A stretch of DNA of 62,079 bases, taken from positions 1 through 62,079 of the forward strand of contig JAXHUM010000094.1 in the NCBI GenBank assembly GCA_034189325.1. Reading direction: 5' to 3'. Within the stretch, counting starts at the first letter, position 1. The number at the start of each line of letters is the position of its first letter. The notes below the pieces were generated by a model that saw only the letters and a list, made by a program, of their open reading frames with translations, searched no databases and had not been told where the DNA came from. Source of the DNA: JAXHUM01 sp034189325. GTDB taxonomy: Bacteria; Desulfobacterota; DSM-4660; Desulfatiglandales; Desulfatiglandaceae. Shown in pieces: positions 41,994 through 51,986 of this stretch. A program made the translations under genes and the position numbers.

Positions 41994-43073
41994 TTAATCC
42001 TCTTGAAGATCTCTGCGATGATATACTGTGTTGATCTCCTTAGCAATTTCATCGGGTGTGGAAATGATGCCGCCCGGTCTGCCGTAGAAGTGTATATTGC
42101 TTTTCCCCTCCAAAGCCAACCTGACATCTTCCACCATCTGCCCTGTGCTCATTTCAAAAACAAAGAAATCAGTAATGAGTCTGCTCATCTCCGACAAGAT
42201 CGCATTTGGAAAGGGCCAAAGAGTGATGGGACGGACAAGCCCTACCTTTAAGCCCAGTTTTCTGACTTTCTTAATAGCCCCCTTAGCGATCCTGGCGGCT
42301 GTCCCGTAGGCAACAACGACCAAGCGCGCATCGTCGGTCATGAAAGTCTCTGCACTAGTGATCTTTCGAGTGATCTCTCTGTATTTTCTTTCGAGCTTCC
42401 AGTTTCTATCTTCCTCAACAGATGTGTCCAGGAGAAGCGACCGGATCAACCGGCTTGGTCTTTCTTTTGCACCGTCGAGGATCCAGTTTTTCTTTGGCAG
42501 TGTGCCTGTATCGATCCACTCGGGCATTATAACCGGTTCCATCATCTGGCCCATCATGCCGTCCCCCAGTATCATCACAGGGGTCCTGTATGCGTCCGCA
42601 TATTCAAAAGCCTTTCTGGTCAGATCGGCCAATTCCTGACCTGAGGCCGGGGCCAGGACAATCGTCCTGTAATCGCCGTGTCCTCCTCCTCTGGTGGCTT
42701 GAAAATAGTCAGACTGTGAAGGGGCGATGTTTCCCAGTCCTGGACCGCCCCGCATGGTATTAACGATCACGGCGGGAAGTTCCTGGGCGGCGAGGTAAGA
42801 TATGCCCTCCTGCTTAAGACTTATACCAGGGCTGGAAGAACTTGTCATGGGCCTAGCACCGGCCATGGAGGCGCCGATGACCATATTGATGGCCGCCAAT
42901 TCGCTCTCAGCCTGAATAAAGGTGCCATCTTCAAGTTTTGCCATGGCTCCGGCGGAATATTCCGTCAATTCATTTTGTGGTGTAATAGGATACCCGGCAT
43001 AGAACCGACATCCGGCTCGGACGGCCGCTTCACCGATTACATGGCTTCCTCTCATCAAAATTTTCTCAGTCAC
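41994..43073 (-). CDS. korA: 2-oxoacid:ferredoxin oxidoreductase alpha subunit
   Basis: This alpha subunit of about 359 residues starts at GTG 43073 (MTEKILMRGSHVIGEAAVRAG). It includes FYAGYPITPQNELTEY, ITSSSSPGISLKQEGISYLA-type sequence (PMTSSSSPGISLKQEG) and VRPITLWPFP. The GTG shares 8 bases with the end of the ferredoxin gene, typical of coupled kor operons. It forms the complex that oxidatively decarboxylates a 2-oxoacid to an acyl-CoA and reduces ferredoxin. Confidence 0.93.
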   Translation of the reverse strand: MTEKILMRGSHVIGEAAVRAGCRFYAGYPITPQNELTEYSAGAMAKLEDGTFIQAESELAAINMVIGASMAGARPMTSSSSPGISLKQEGISYLAAQELPAVIVNTMRGGPGLGNIAPSQSDYFQATRGGGHGDYRTIVLAPASGQELADLTRKAFEYADAYRTPVMILGDGMMGQMMEPVIMPEWIDTGTLPKKNWILDGAKERPSRLIRSLLLDTSVEEDRNWKLERKYREITRKITSAETFMTDDARLVVVAYGTAARIAKGAIKKVRKLGLKVGLVRPITLWPFPNAILSEMSRLITDFFVFEMSTGQMVEDVRLALEGKSNIHFYGRPGGIISTPDEIAKEINTVYHRRDLQED

Positions 43074-43308
43074 GATAAACCTCAATTGCAATGTCAGGGC
43101 AAACCGTCGCACACGTAGCGCAACCTGTACATTTGCGATCTTCCTTCGTCTTATCCGTCTCTATGAAACGGGCCGGGTAATAGCCTTTTTGATTCAGCCC
43201 GTCTGATGTTTCAATCAAGTTCTCGGGACAAAATGAGACGCATAAATAACAGCCTTTGCACAATTCTTCATCGATAGTGATTCTACCGGTCTTCCTCTTT
43301 TTCGTCAT
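43066..43308 (-). CDS. korD: 2-oxoacid oxidoreductase delta subunit, 2[4Fe-4S] ferredoxin
   Basis: This 80-residue protein has two CxxCxxC-x3-C-P clusters (CKGCYLCVSFCPE and CTGCATCATVCPD). It passes electrons from the thiamine subunit to soluble ferredoxin. It is first in the kor operon, overlapping korA by 8 bases. Confidence 0.93.
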   Translation of the reverse strand: MTKKRKTGRITIDEELCKGCYLCVSFCPENLIETSDGLNQKGYYPARFIETDKTKEDRKCTGCATCATVCPDIAIEVYRD

Positions 43309-43828
43309 TGTTATGCACCGCCGGATTAAAACTTCTTCAAGAATCCTTGATATCTACAAAACACATATAGCGTTTTTACCACGTTATTTTGAAGTGACAG
43401 TACCTAAACATGGGCTGTAGGACACGACAAGAAAAAAAATATCGAAAGCCATGCAATAGGACTGATCCTTACACAAAAAATTGAAAACAATATGCCCCGT
43501 CAGGAATTTTGTCAAGGGTTTTGATAAGATCCTAAATCCGCGACAGGCTTTGCTTAAAGGCGAGCTTGTTCGTCATGGTGACGAGAAAATCCTCAAACCC
43601 CCTTTGTACGGGATATAATGGCAACCAGGCCTTAATCTTCATGTCTCTGCGAAGAAAAAGGATGATGAGATGTCCAGGATAGTGCATTTGGCGGCTCGAG
43701 TGGAACCGGCAATGCAACATCAGGTGGCCCCAGTTATCCTGGACAGCCTTGTTCGAAGAGAAACCAAAAAGACTCTCCTATCATCAGAGTACCGCCAAAA
43801 AAGGGGGGAGTTGTTTTCAAGAAGTAAG
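43309..43828. other. Intergenic region between kor operon and LonB gene
   Basis: 520 bases hold only short frames (43532-43720 minus, 43670-43870 plus) without ribosome binding sites or recognisable products. Nothing else is identified. Confidence 0.45.
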
Positions 43829-46099
43829 TTAATGTCGCGGAATCTCTCTCAGGACATTCACATTCTTTAAAAACTCCATATCCTTACGGCTTCTTTCCGC
43901 CATCCTTGCCTCCACCTCATCCCTATCGGCACCCATCAATATCTTATAGGCATGGTATTTGGTCTTACAGAGGTAGACGTCAAATGGATCCTGTTTGTGC
44001 TCGGAGCGATATATCCTTATGCCGGGGATTTCGCCCTTGGTGATATACTCCGATTCCACGTTTATGAGGAGTGGTTCAAGATCATATTTGTTTTGCCATG
44101 GGATACAGGCCCCTGCCATGCCGAGGAGAGGATCCATTATCGATCTGATCTTCTCCGTTACTCCCCCTACAGCAAGGACAATGTCCCCCGTTAGAGAACC
44201 GGTGACACCATACTTCTGAGTCACCGGCTGCTTTATATAGTCGGAGATCAGGCCAATATCCATGGCGACCGATGCGCTGTCTCCCTCCACACCGCCATGG
44301 GCCTGAATGTATTGGATATGCATCTCATAGCCCACGTAAGGGGCCCTGATTTTCTTGAATATCTTCTTAATGGATGCCCTTACGTTTTCGGCCGCTGCCT
44401 TGGCGATTTCGCCTGTCTTTCCAGGGGCTGTAACGGAATCAGCTCCCCCTGCATTTATCTGGCAGTGGATCGGCAGGGGTTGTCCGTACATCCTGCCACT
44501 CGAGTTGGAGTGAATAACTGCTAGACCTACGACGTAGCCTATTGAATCGGTAACAGAATCAATGTACTTTTTAAGGTCTTTTTTGCTCTCAATAAGCTCC
44601 AGTGCAAGCGCCCCCTCAAGGCTCTGATGTTCCTTCAGGGCTTTTTTTACATGCTCTGCTTCTACAAAGGAAGCATTTTCAAGTATAGCGTTATATTCCG
44701 CAGTCTTGATAATCCCGTTAATCGGCCTTAGAATAGCACTCAGTTTCCTATCCGAGGCGCGGCATCTCAGTTCTTTAATGATTTCGAGTACCGCACCCCT
44801 GGAAAATTCCCGGGCCTCAAGAAGGTAGCCTTCAGGGAGTTTCTTTCCGAATATGAGTTCACTTCTTTTTTTGGCCCCTCGATAACCCTCCTGCTCAAAA
44901 ACTTCAGCCCATGTCTGGGAGATCTCCTGTCCCAGGTGATCTATTTCCTGTTTCACATACTGAACAGACTGTTTTATGCTCTCAAGGTTTTCAGAAACGG
45001 CACTTTCCATCTGAACGATCTCACCTTTATCTTCTATCCTGCTGAGGAAGGCCCCGTCGCCCTCTTTTTGAAGGTACTCGAGGGTATCGTGATTGCAGCA
45101 GGCAAGAATGATGTTTTCTGCCTTGAGATGGTTCTCAGACCGATCGGCTCCGCCGCTGCCGGTGTCTATTCCGCCCTCCAGGATATACTTTTTTTCCTGC
45201 ATGATTTCCAACATGTCGGACATATATCCTGCCTTGACAAGGGTCTTTAACTCATCAATGTAAATAATAGGTGATCTTGCATGGGCCCCGAGGTAGGCCC
45301 TCAAGTGAGCGGGTGTGTGGAGATTTCCCGATTGATAGGGATCGTGGCGAAAGCCTCCCTTCATGTTCCTGGCATTCGGTTCAGATATTCGAGACATCAG
45401 TTCTTTGTCTTTTTGAGGATCATGAAGGACCACTGGAATCATATCTCTTAAGTTTTTGCCGACATTAAGTTTTCTGTTATGAGTCTCTCGATGTATTTTC
45501 TCCTGGGCCCTGTGATTATTCTCCTGCAAATACATGAAAACAGCTCCCATACCACTCAGGCCCGTGGCAATAAAAGCGGGTGGAAAAAAACAACCAGCCA
45601 ATGCAGTGGTTCCTGTTATCCACAGGAGAGCTGTTTTTACCCTTTTTACGGATCTTATTTGGTCGGCGAGACTGAATTCTTCTACTGAGTTCTGTGCCCG
45701 TTCTATGGCTTCATTGACCTTGCCAATGGCCTTGTTAATCGTCTCAGGGGTCTCATAGGCAAAGCGAATGTGATTTCTGTCTTTCCCCGGAAAGGCCACA
45801 ATCGCCTCTTTGTGTCTTATATATTCACCCAATGACCTATCAATGACATCTTTGAACATTCCGGCAAGTAAGGACTTCCCTGTCCCCGGCCTCCCTACCA
45901 TGAGGATATGTCCTTTGTTTTGGGCCACTTTTCTTATGGCGGCTTTGGCGCGATCCTGAAAAATGACCTTCTCAATGGGGTCTTCGGGAAGGGAGATCTC
46001 TGAAGTTTCGTCAAAGAAGTCAATCTGTTTTTCGAGGTTTTGAGGGTATTGAAGAAGCTCTTCTACCCATCTGTAATCGTTTTCCCTAAAATCATCCAT
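43829..46099 (-). CDS. Membrane-type (archaeal LonB-like) ATP-dependent protease
   Basis: This 756-residue protein has an AAA+ ATPase fused to a Lon protease domain, in the archaeal LonB layout without the long N-terminal Lon domain. Walker A GRPGTGKS is at 69-76. A hydrophobic segment at about 156-191, between Walker A and B, is a likely membrane hairpin. Walker B is in IIYIDELKTL. The protease dyad is Ser608 (GVEGDSAS) and Lys650 (GGVTEK). It likely degrades membrane or misfolded proteins. Its start overlaps the preceding unknown gene by 8 bases. Confidence 0.93.
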   Translation of the reverse strand: MDDFRENDYRWVEELLQYPQNLEKQIDFFDETSEISLPEDPIEKVIFQDRAKAAIRKVAQNKGHILMVGRPGTGKSLLAGMFKDVIDRSLGEYIRHKEAIVAFPGKDRNHIRFAYETPETINKAIGKVNEAIERAQNSVEEFSLADQIRSVKRVKTALLWITGTTALAGCFFPPAFIATGLSGMGAVFMYLQENNHRAQEKIHRETHNRKLNVGKNLRDMIPVVLHDPQKDKELMSRISEPNARNMKGGFRHDPYQSGNLHTPAHLRAYLGAHARSPIIYIDELKTLVKAGYMSDMLEIMQEKKYILEGGIDTGSGGADRSENHLKAENIILACCNHDTLEYLQKEGDGAFLSRIEDKGEIVQMESAVSENLESIKQSVQYVKQEIDHLGQEISQTWAEVFEQEGYRGAKKRSELIFGKKLPEGYLLEAREFSRGAVLEIIKELRCRASDRKLSAILRPINGIIKTAEYNAILENASFVEAEHVKKALKEHQSLEGALALELIESKKDLKKYIDSVTDSIGYVVGLAVIHSNSSGRMYGQPLPIHCQINAGGADSVTAPGKTGEIAKAAAENVRASIKKIFKKIRAPYVGYEMHIQYIQAHGGVEGDSASVAMDIGLISDYIKQPVTQKYGVTGSLTGDIVLAVGGVTEKIRSIMDPLLGMAGACIPWQNKYDLEPLLINVESEYITKGEIPGIRIYRSEHKQDPFDVYLCKTKYHAYKILMGADRDEVEARMAERSRKDMEFLKNVNVLREIPRH

Positions 46100-47285
46100 T
46101 TTGGTACCCCTTGATTGAATCGAGCAGATAATACTTACCTGCTTCCGAGACGGAGACCGCTTTGTTAATCTCCGAGTACAGAAAGGGGAGTTCCTCCTTT
46201 ATCGGCTCAAGTGCCCTGAAATCATGCATTACGGACAAGGTGGTACACATTTTCTTTTCTCCGGAATCCGACTCAGGGACGTAGTGAAAAGATATGCCCA
46301 TCTGGAGATTGTTGAGGGAATCAAGAACCTTGTCAATGTCAGTGGGGGCTACTTCTTGTGATCTGAAGACATTTCTGTAAATTGTTGGCAGATATGTCTT
46401 TGAATAGTTGATATCGAGTTGCTTATAAAAAAAGAGCTTCAGTGCCGTGGCTTTTCCCTCCATGCATTGTTTTACGGATTCGTAAAATACAGAACTTTTT
46501 TGAAGGGATTGCTCAAATAAGAGCATCTGCTGAAGGAGTGACACATCTTGGACCCAAGATTCCACCTGATTGTCAGGACCTAGAACACACACCTTGAAAT
46601 CCCCGTCATCTGAGAATTTTACCAGCCTATGGCGGTTATCTGGATTGTATGTCCTGAAGTCGTATCCCCTCATTTCAAACAAGCCCTCTGATATACAGGC
46701 GCTCTTAAATACAATCCCCACATCTTCTGAAAGGAACCTTTTTACAAACTCGATTTTCTCCTCAACAGTGCCTCTCAACACCAGAAGTGAACGATCTCCC
46801 AGAATGTTTTCCGTTATACCGACGACATCGTCTATCTTGGTTGTCTCCAACGCTGAAAGTTCTCTGATGATCGGATCATAAGACCTCAAGTGATCATGGA
46901 TTCTCTTGAATTGTGCCTTTAACTTTTCGTCTCTAAGGGGGGGAAGGGTGTAGTCCATTTGAGACAAGTACATCTTTGCCGGGATCCCTTCTTTCTCGTC
47001 ACTTCGCGATCTCTTTCTCACAAAGATTTTTCTTGTTTTCTCTCTTATTTTCCTTGTGAAAGTAGGACGATAGCGGATTTCGCACCCGAGTAACCTATTC
47101 TTGATTTCAACTTGAGAGGGGCTCAAGAGATACTTCCCAAGGTCGGATATCTCATATGTTGTAAACGGCACCCTGTTTGCTTCACCACATATATGGCGAA
47201 GATCCACATGCACGGGGCTTTTTGGTCTGGAGATAGCCCATATATTATGGTTCCTGTTGTTCATTTCTTTTTGATTTTGAAACAT
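46092..47285 (-). CDS. Unknown protein coupled to LonB
   Basis: This 397-residue protein has no signal peptide and no membrane segment. It has a basic patch near residues 70-100 (RPTFTRKIREKTRKIFVRKR), then mixed alpha/beta content, with a Gly-rich segment VLGPDNQVESWVQDV near 240. I recognise no family. Its stop overlaps the LonB start by 8 bases, so the two are translated together. An adaptor, substrate or inhibitor of LonB is possible but unproven. GGAG sits about 7 bases before the ATG; a second in-frame ATG at 47264 is a possible alternative start. Confidence 0.85.
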   Translation of the reverse strand: MFQNQKEMNNRNHNIWAISRPKSPVHVDLRHICGEANRVPFTTYEISDLGKYLLSPSQVEIKNRLLGCEIRYRPTFTRKIREKTRKIFVRKRSRSDEKEGIPAKMYLSQMDYTLPPLRDEKLKAQFKRIHDHLRSYDPIIRELSALETTKIDDVVGITENILGDRSLLVLRGTVEEKIEFVKRFLSEDVGIVFKSACISEGLFEMRGYDFRTYNPDNRHRLVKFSDDGDFKVCVLGPDNQVESWVQDVSLLQQMLLFEQSLQKSSVFYESVKQCMEGKATALKLFFYKQLDINYSKTYLPTIYRNVFRSQEVAPTDIDKVLDSLNNLQMGISFHYVPESDSGEKKMCTTLSVMHDFRALEPIKEELPFLYSEINKAVSVSEAGKYYLLDSIKGYQNG

Positions 47286-47826
47286 CTATAGACTCCAAAA
47301 GAGCGAGGGCCCTAGAAACTGTCGATAAAGCTCGGTGGATTATCTTAGGTGAAGTCTTTTCGGCTCATCTTTGTATGCGCTCATCTTTATAAACAGACGA
47401 ATGCCCATAATCTCCTTTTACTGCATCAGGGCCCACGATGTCCATTGCCTATTTTCTTGTATTCTCCCACTGGTATTCTGGAGAGATGGCCGACAGCCAC
47501 TTCAATACGCCCCAGGTTATGGCAATAGTTGTGCCATGCGTCCGGAAGAGAGGGGGAGGACAAAATGCCCTGAGAAATAGGATGGTTGACTATACAAAAG
47601 GGGGTTGTAGAGGGGGCGTGTTGGAAGAAAAATACAGTTTTCAGGGAATCCTATTTGTACAATGTGGTATATATTTACCCATTTCCATGTTATCTCCCCG
47701 CGGGCAGAGGCATGCCTGTTTCAAGGTTTTTGATGATTTTTTTTTGGTTTTGAGAGACACTCCAATGCGGACACCTGAGGTAGTGGCGGAGATAACGCAA
47801 ACCAATTAGGTGTGGAGGTCGAATTT
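47286..47826. other. Intergenic region before murJ
   Basis: 541 bases hold only short frames (47371-47809) without signals. A stretch at about 47480-47495 (GGAGAGATGGCCGA) resembles the first bases of a tRNA-Ser, but the following bases do not fold as a tRNA. No other element is seen. Confidence 0.45.
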
Positions 47827-49425
47827 TTGACTGAATCGATTTCAGAAGAACACAATATCAGCCGTGCCGCAGGCGTGGTTGGTCTCTTTACATTCTTGAG
47901 CCGTATCCTGGGGCTGATACGCGACATTGTACTGGCGTTTTTTTTCGGCACCGGAATGGCCATGGATGCCTTTGTTGCTGCCTTTCGAATTCCCAATTTG
48001 CTCAGACGTCTTTTTGCTGAGGGTTCGCTCACCATTGTTTTTATCCCTGTTTTCACAGAGTACCTCACTACCCGTACAAAAAAGGAGGCTTTTGAGCTGG
48101 CAAGGATCATTTTAACCCTCCTCGCCGTTATCCTTGTGATAATAACCCTCCTCGGCGTTTTGTTCTCGCCCTGGTTGGTAAGGATCCAGGCCTTTGGTTT
48201 TGGCGGTTCCGGGGTCAAATATGACCTCACGGTTCTGCTGACGCGGATTACTTTTCCATACATTTTTTTTATAAGCATTGTGGCCCTTTTCATGGGTATC
48301 CTGAATTCTCTTAGACACTTTGCAGCACCTGCCGCCGCTCCCATCTTCTTAAACGTAGGTATTATCGGGGCCTCTTATCTGATTTCTCCCCATCTGGCTC
48401 AACCGATTGTGGGCGTGGCTGTCGGTGTCCTTATTGGAGGAGCCCTTCAGGTTGCCCTCCAGATCCCATGGGTACTCCAGGAAGGGCTGAGGCTTTTTCC
48501 CCTTTGGCGGTTGGATCATCCCGCTGTAAAAAAGATCGCCCTTTTGATGGCCCCCGCTCTTTTCGGGTCCGCCGTATACCAACTAAACAGTTACATTGGG
48601 ACACTCCTGGCGTCATTTCTTGAGGAAGGCAGCGTCTCCTGGCTGTATTATGCCGACCGTCTGGTTCAATTTCCGTTGGGTGTCTTTGCCATTGCCATCA
48701 GCACGGCGGCCCTCCCCTCCTTTTCAACGCAGGTCGCGGAAAAGAAAATGAAAGAATTGGAGGATACCTTCAGTCACGCCTTGGGACTGGTTTTCTTCAT
48801 TATTATCCCCTCTACAGTGGGGCTCATTGTACTCGGCAAACCGATCATCCAAATGCTGTTTGAAAGAGGGGCTTTTGGGGAGTCTTCTTCAATGATGACA
48901 AGCCAGGCCCTTATGATGTACGCGATGGGGTTGTGGGCCTTTTCAGGTACGAGGATCATTGTCTCGGTCTTCTACGCGTTTCAGGATACGAAGACGCCTG
49001 TCAAGGTGGCTGTTGTGACATTTCTTATCAATCTGTTGTTGAGTCTTCTGTTGATGGGCCCTTTGAAGCACAACGGCATTGCCCTGGCCCTATCACTTGC
49101 CTCGGCAATCCAATTTTTTCTCCTCCTATTCATACTCAACAGAAGATTCGCAATCATTCGGATGAGACCTTCCTTTGTTTCAGCGATGAAGAGTGTCGCC
49201 GCCGCGTCGATCATGGGGATGGGAGTATATTATGCCTATTCACATTGGCTGATAATGGATTTGACCTTGGGATTCTGGAATAGGGCGTTGAATCTGGCAG
49301 GTCTCATGATTCTTGGAATATTTCTATACTTCCTGGGGGCCTGGATACTCAGATGCCGTGAATTAGTTGCGGTAGCTGATTCCGTGCGATCCCTTTTCAG
49401 CAGCCAGGCGCTTTCAAAGGGTTGA
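47827..49425 (+). CDS. murJ: Lipid II flippase MurJ
   Basis: This polytopic membrane protein of about 532 residues is of the MOP/MviN family and flips lipid II for peptidoglycan synthesis. Motifs include FLSRILGLIRDIVLAFFFG near residue 20, FRIPNLLRRLFAEGSLTIVFIPVFTEY and PLGVFAIAISTAALPSFS. The TTG at 47827 is preferred because GGAGG (47814-47818) lies 8 bases upstream. A GTG at 47812 would overlap that site. Fourteen or so hydrophobic segments run the whole length. Confidence 0.94.
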   Translation: MTESISEEHNISRAAGVVGLFTFLSRILGLIRDIVLAFFFGTGMAMDAFVAAFRIPNLLRRLFAEGSLTIVFIPVFTEYLTTRTKKEAFELARIILTLLAVILVIITLLGVLFSPWLVRIQAFGFGGSGVKYDLTVLLTRITFPYIFFISIVALFMGILNSLRHFAAPAAAPIFLNVGIIGASYLISPHLAQPIVGVAVGVLIGGALQVALQIPWVLQEGLRLFPLWRLDHPAVKKIALLMAPALFGSAVYQLNSYIGTLLASFLEEGSVSWLYYADRLVQFPLGVFAIAISTAALPSFSTQVAEKKMKELEDTFSHALGLVFFIIIPSTVGLIVLGKPIIQMLFERGAFGESSSMMTSQALMMYAMGLWAFSGTRIIVSVFYAFQDTKTPVKVAVVTFLINLLLSLLLMGPLKHNGIALALSLASAIQFFLLLFILNRRFAIIRMRPSFVSAMKSVAAASIMGMGVYYAYSHWLIMDLTLGFWNRALNLAGLMILGIFLYFLGAWILRCRELVAVADSVRSLFSSQALSKG

Positions 49426-49697
49426 TGAACGGAACCCTTGGGTAACATTGCACACATCTTGAAGCTGCGGTCATTACTCATGGGATCTTGACACTTATTC
49501 CCCTTTCTCATAGTATCTGTAAAGACAAGGGTCTGACAGCCGTGACGGATCTTTCACTGTGTGTGGTTGAGTTCCTCTTTTGGAGATTCAAGAAGACCTT
49601 AGACTCTACATAGGGCGTGTTATGACACGCTATTTGGGCGAAGGACCGGTTTTATGATCTAGAGATCAGAGAAGACATATCCTAAACGGAGAGGGAC

Positions 49698-50123
49698 ATG
49701 ACAGAGGTAAAAGAGGGAGACACCGTAAGGATTCATTTTACGGGAAGGTTAGAGGATGGGATGATTTTTGAAAACTCAAGAGATGGCGGTCCACTGGAGA
49801 TCGAGATCGGCAAAGGGGGTATTAAAGGTCTTGAAGAGGGCATCGTTGGTATGGAAGCGGGTGAAAAAAAGACGATATCCATACCCCCGGAAGAAGGATT
49901 CGGTCTGAGGCGTGAGGATGCCATGTTGGCTGTCAAAAGAGGGGACCTTCCCGGGGCGTTTTCGCCTACCATAGGACACCAAGTAGAGGTGAAGGGCCCG
50001 GATGGAGAGGTCTACGACGCCATCATCGCCGATATTAATGATGATGTTATTACTCTTGACGTCAACCATCCTCTGGCTGGAAGGACCCTCATTTTTGATG
50101 TGGACTTGCTTGAAATCCTCTGA
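49698..50123 (+). CDS. FKBP-type peptidyl-prolyl isomerase (SlyD-like)
   Basis: This 141-residue protein has an FKBP core (VKEGDTVRIHFTGRLEDG, residues 4-21) split by an insert-in-flap domain (about 70-120), as in SlyD. DVNHPLAGRTLIFDV is near the end. It lacks SlyD's long His-rich metal tail. GGAGAGGGAC precedes the ATG. It catalyses prolyl isomerisation and chaperoning in the cytoplasm. It is followed by a strong terminator, so it is a single-gene unit. Confidence 0.92.
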   Translation: MTEVKEGDTVRIHFTGRLEDGMIFENSRDGGPLEIEIGKGGIKGLEEGIVGMEAGEKKTISIPPEEGFGLRREDAMLAVKRGDLPGAFSPTIGHQVEVKGPDGEVYDAIIADINDDVITLDVNHPLAGRTLIFDVDLLEIL

Positions 50124-50174
50124 TTCATCCCGTATCGACAAGAATTCGTAAGTTCTCAAGAAGTTAAGGAAATC

Positions 50175-50223
50175 AAAACAGATCCCGATGGTCTCGGGGT
50201 GCCGGGGCTTCCCTGTTTTTTTT
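50175..50223 (+). terminator. Rho-independent terminator after FKBP gene
   Basis: AAAACAG (50175-50181) pairs with CTGTTTT (50213-50219) around an inner GC-rich hairpin (CCCGA...TCGGG), followed by a run of eight T. The next gene begins 25 bases later. Confidence 0.6.
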
Positions 50224-50247
50224 GAACTTTACAGAAAACGTTATCTT

Positions 50248-51972
50248 ATGATGAATATTATCAGGGTGTTGCGAGAGGAAGTCGCCTCCCAGATCGCAGC
50301 CGGGGAAGTCGTTGAACGGCCTGCTTCCGTTGTCAGAGAACTGATTGACAACAGCATTGATGCCGGCGCTGACCGTATTAATGTCAGCATAGAAAGGGGA
50401 GGAAGGGATCTTATCAAGGTCAGTGATAACGGGGTCGGTATGTCCAGGGACGACCTCCTCTTGAGTGTTGAAAGACATGCCACCAGCAAGATTGAAACAG
50501 CGTCCGACCTCTTTTCTGTTAAATCTTTTGGGTTCAGGGGAGAAGCCCTCCCGAGCATTGCGTCTGTCTCTCGAATGACAATTGTCTCTCGTGTTCATGA
50601 CCAGGTGCTTGGCCATAAGCTGTTGATAAACGCTGGAAAGTTGGTGAAAGTTGAAGAGACAGGGGCACCGCCGGGGACAAGTGTGGAGGTCCGGTCCCTC
50701 TTCTTCAATCTCCCGGCCAGGCGCAAGTTTCTGCGCTCAACAAACACTGAGGCCGGTCATATCACGGATGCTTTCGGGCGGGCGGCCTTACCTTTTCCAA
50801 GCATAGGGTTCAAGCTGCAAGACAAGAGAAAGACAGTCCTCCATCTCCCGGCCTCTGATAAACAATTGAACAGGCTTACGGCCTTGATGGGTCGAAAAGT
50901 AGCCATGTCAATGGAAAGGGGTGAGGAGGACAGGGATAGTCTTTATACAAGCGTCTACCTGGCTCCCTCTGATTTTGCCAGATCAAGAGGGGATCGCCTG
51001 TTTGTGTATGTCAACGGCCGTTACATCAGGGACCGCCTTATAACCAAGGCCGTAATCGAGGGTTACGGTCAGAGATTAATGAAGGGTCAATATCCTCAGG
51101 CCGTCCTCTTTATCAAGATCGATCCATCTCTCGTTGATGTCAATGTCCATCCGACCAAACAGGAGATTCGGTTTCATGAGGGGAAGCACCTGTTTCAGGC
51201 CGTTGCTTCCCTCGTCGACAGGACCTTGTCACAATCGAGGCATAGGCTTTCATTTCCACCTCCAAGAGAAGGCCACCAACCTCCCTTGCCTTGGGAGGAG
51301 GCCGCGTTTGTGCGTGAGCCCATACGCGACTACTCATTGATCAGGCAGGGTGTGGAGATAACATCCCCGGAAGCGGAGTGTGAAAAGGTCTGTGCAACGG
51401 GTAAGCTCCATATTATCGGTCAATTGTTGAATACCTACATCCTATGCCAAATTGAAGATGGACTGCTTATGATCGATCAGCACGCCGCCCATGAAAGGAT
51501 CGTCTACGATCATCTGATTAAAGGGCTCAAGAACTCCCAGGTAGAAGTTCAGGGTCTGTTGGTCCCTTATGAACTGGAATTAACCGGCAGTGAGAAAAAC
51601 ACCGCTCTGGAAAAGAGGGAAGACCTCCTCCGGTTGGGCCTGGATGTGGAGCATTTTGGGGGAAATACTTTTATCTTAAGATCCCATCCTGCGCTTTTGA
51701 AGAACGTCTTATGGGACTCTTTTGTCCCCGAACTTCTCGCCAAAATCGATGAAAAGGGAGTGAGTGAGGAAGAGCTTTTGGAGAACGTGGCGGCTCTTAT
51801 AGCTTGCCACGGAGCTATTCGCGCAGGATTGAGGATGAGGCAGGAGGAAATGATCCTCCTTCTTGATCAGTTAACTGAGATTGATTTACCCTCGAACTGC
51901 CCCCATGGAAGGCCGGTGTATATACAGATGACCGCTCAGGAAATCGAGAAGATGTTCAAGCGAGTTGTCTAG
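50248..51972 (+). CDS. mutL: DNA mismatch repair protein MutL
   Basis: This protein of about 574 residues has GHKL ATPase motifs (VVERPASVVRELIDNSIDAGA, VSDNGVGMS, GFRGEAL, GTSVEVRSLFFNLPARRKF). The C-terminal dimerisation/endonuclease domain carries DQHAAHERIVYDH and CPHGRP. The last Glu of the DQHA-x2-E-x4-E nuclease motif is Asp here. The ATG at 50248 matches the family start (MMNIIRVL); a GTG at 50188 would place the start inside the terminator. There is no obvious ribosome binding site. miaA follows 14 bases after the stop. Confidence 0.94.
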   Translation: MMNIIRVLREEVASQIAAGEVVERPASVVRELIDNSIDAGADRINVSIERGGRDLIKVSDNGVGMSRDDLLLSVERHATSKIETASDLFSVKSFGFRGEALPSIASVSRMTIVSRVHDQVLGHKLLINAGKLVKVEETGAPPGTSVEVRSLFFNLPARRKFLRSTNTEAGHITDAFGRAALPFPSIGFKLQDKRKTVLHLPASDKQLNRLTALMGRKVAMSMERGEEDRDSLYTSVYLAPSDFARSRGDRLFVYVNGRYIRDRLITKAVIEGYGQRLMKGQYPQAVLFIKIDPSLVDVNVHPTKQEIRFHEGKHLFQAVASLVDRTLSQSRHRLSFPPPREGHQPPLPWEEAAFVREPIRDYSLIRQGVEITSPEAECEKVCATGKLHIIGQLLNTYILCQIEDGLLMIDQHAAHERIVYDHLIKGLKNSQVEVQGLLVPYELELTGSEKNTALEKREDLLRLGLDVEHFGGNTFILRSHPALLKNVLWDSFVPELLAKIDEKGVSEEELLENVAALIACHGAIRAGLRMRQEEMILLLDQLTEIDLPSNCPHGRPVYIQMTAQEIEKMFKRVV

Positions 51973-51986
51973 GTCGAATCTGAAAC

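Noticed and set aside
43532..43870. Two short overlapping frames between kor operon and lonB
   Set aside because: No ribosome binding site, no motif; likely chance.
47480..47560. tRNA-Ser-like 5' sequence (GGAGAGATGGCCGA)
   Set aside because: The following bases do not form D, anticodon or T arms.
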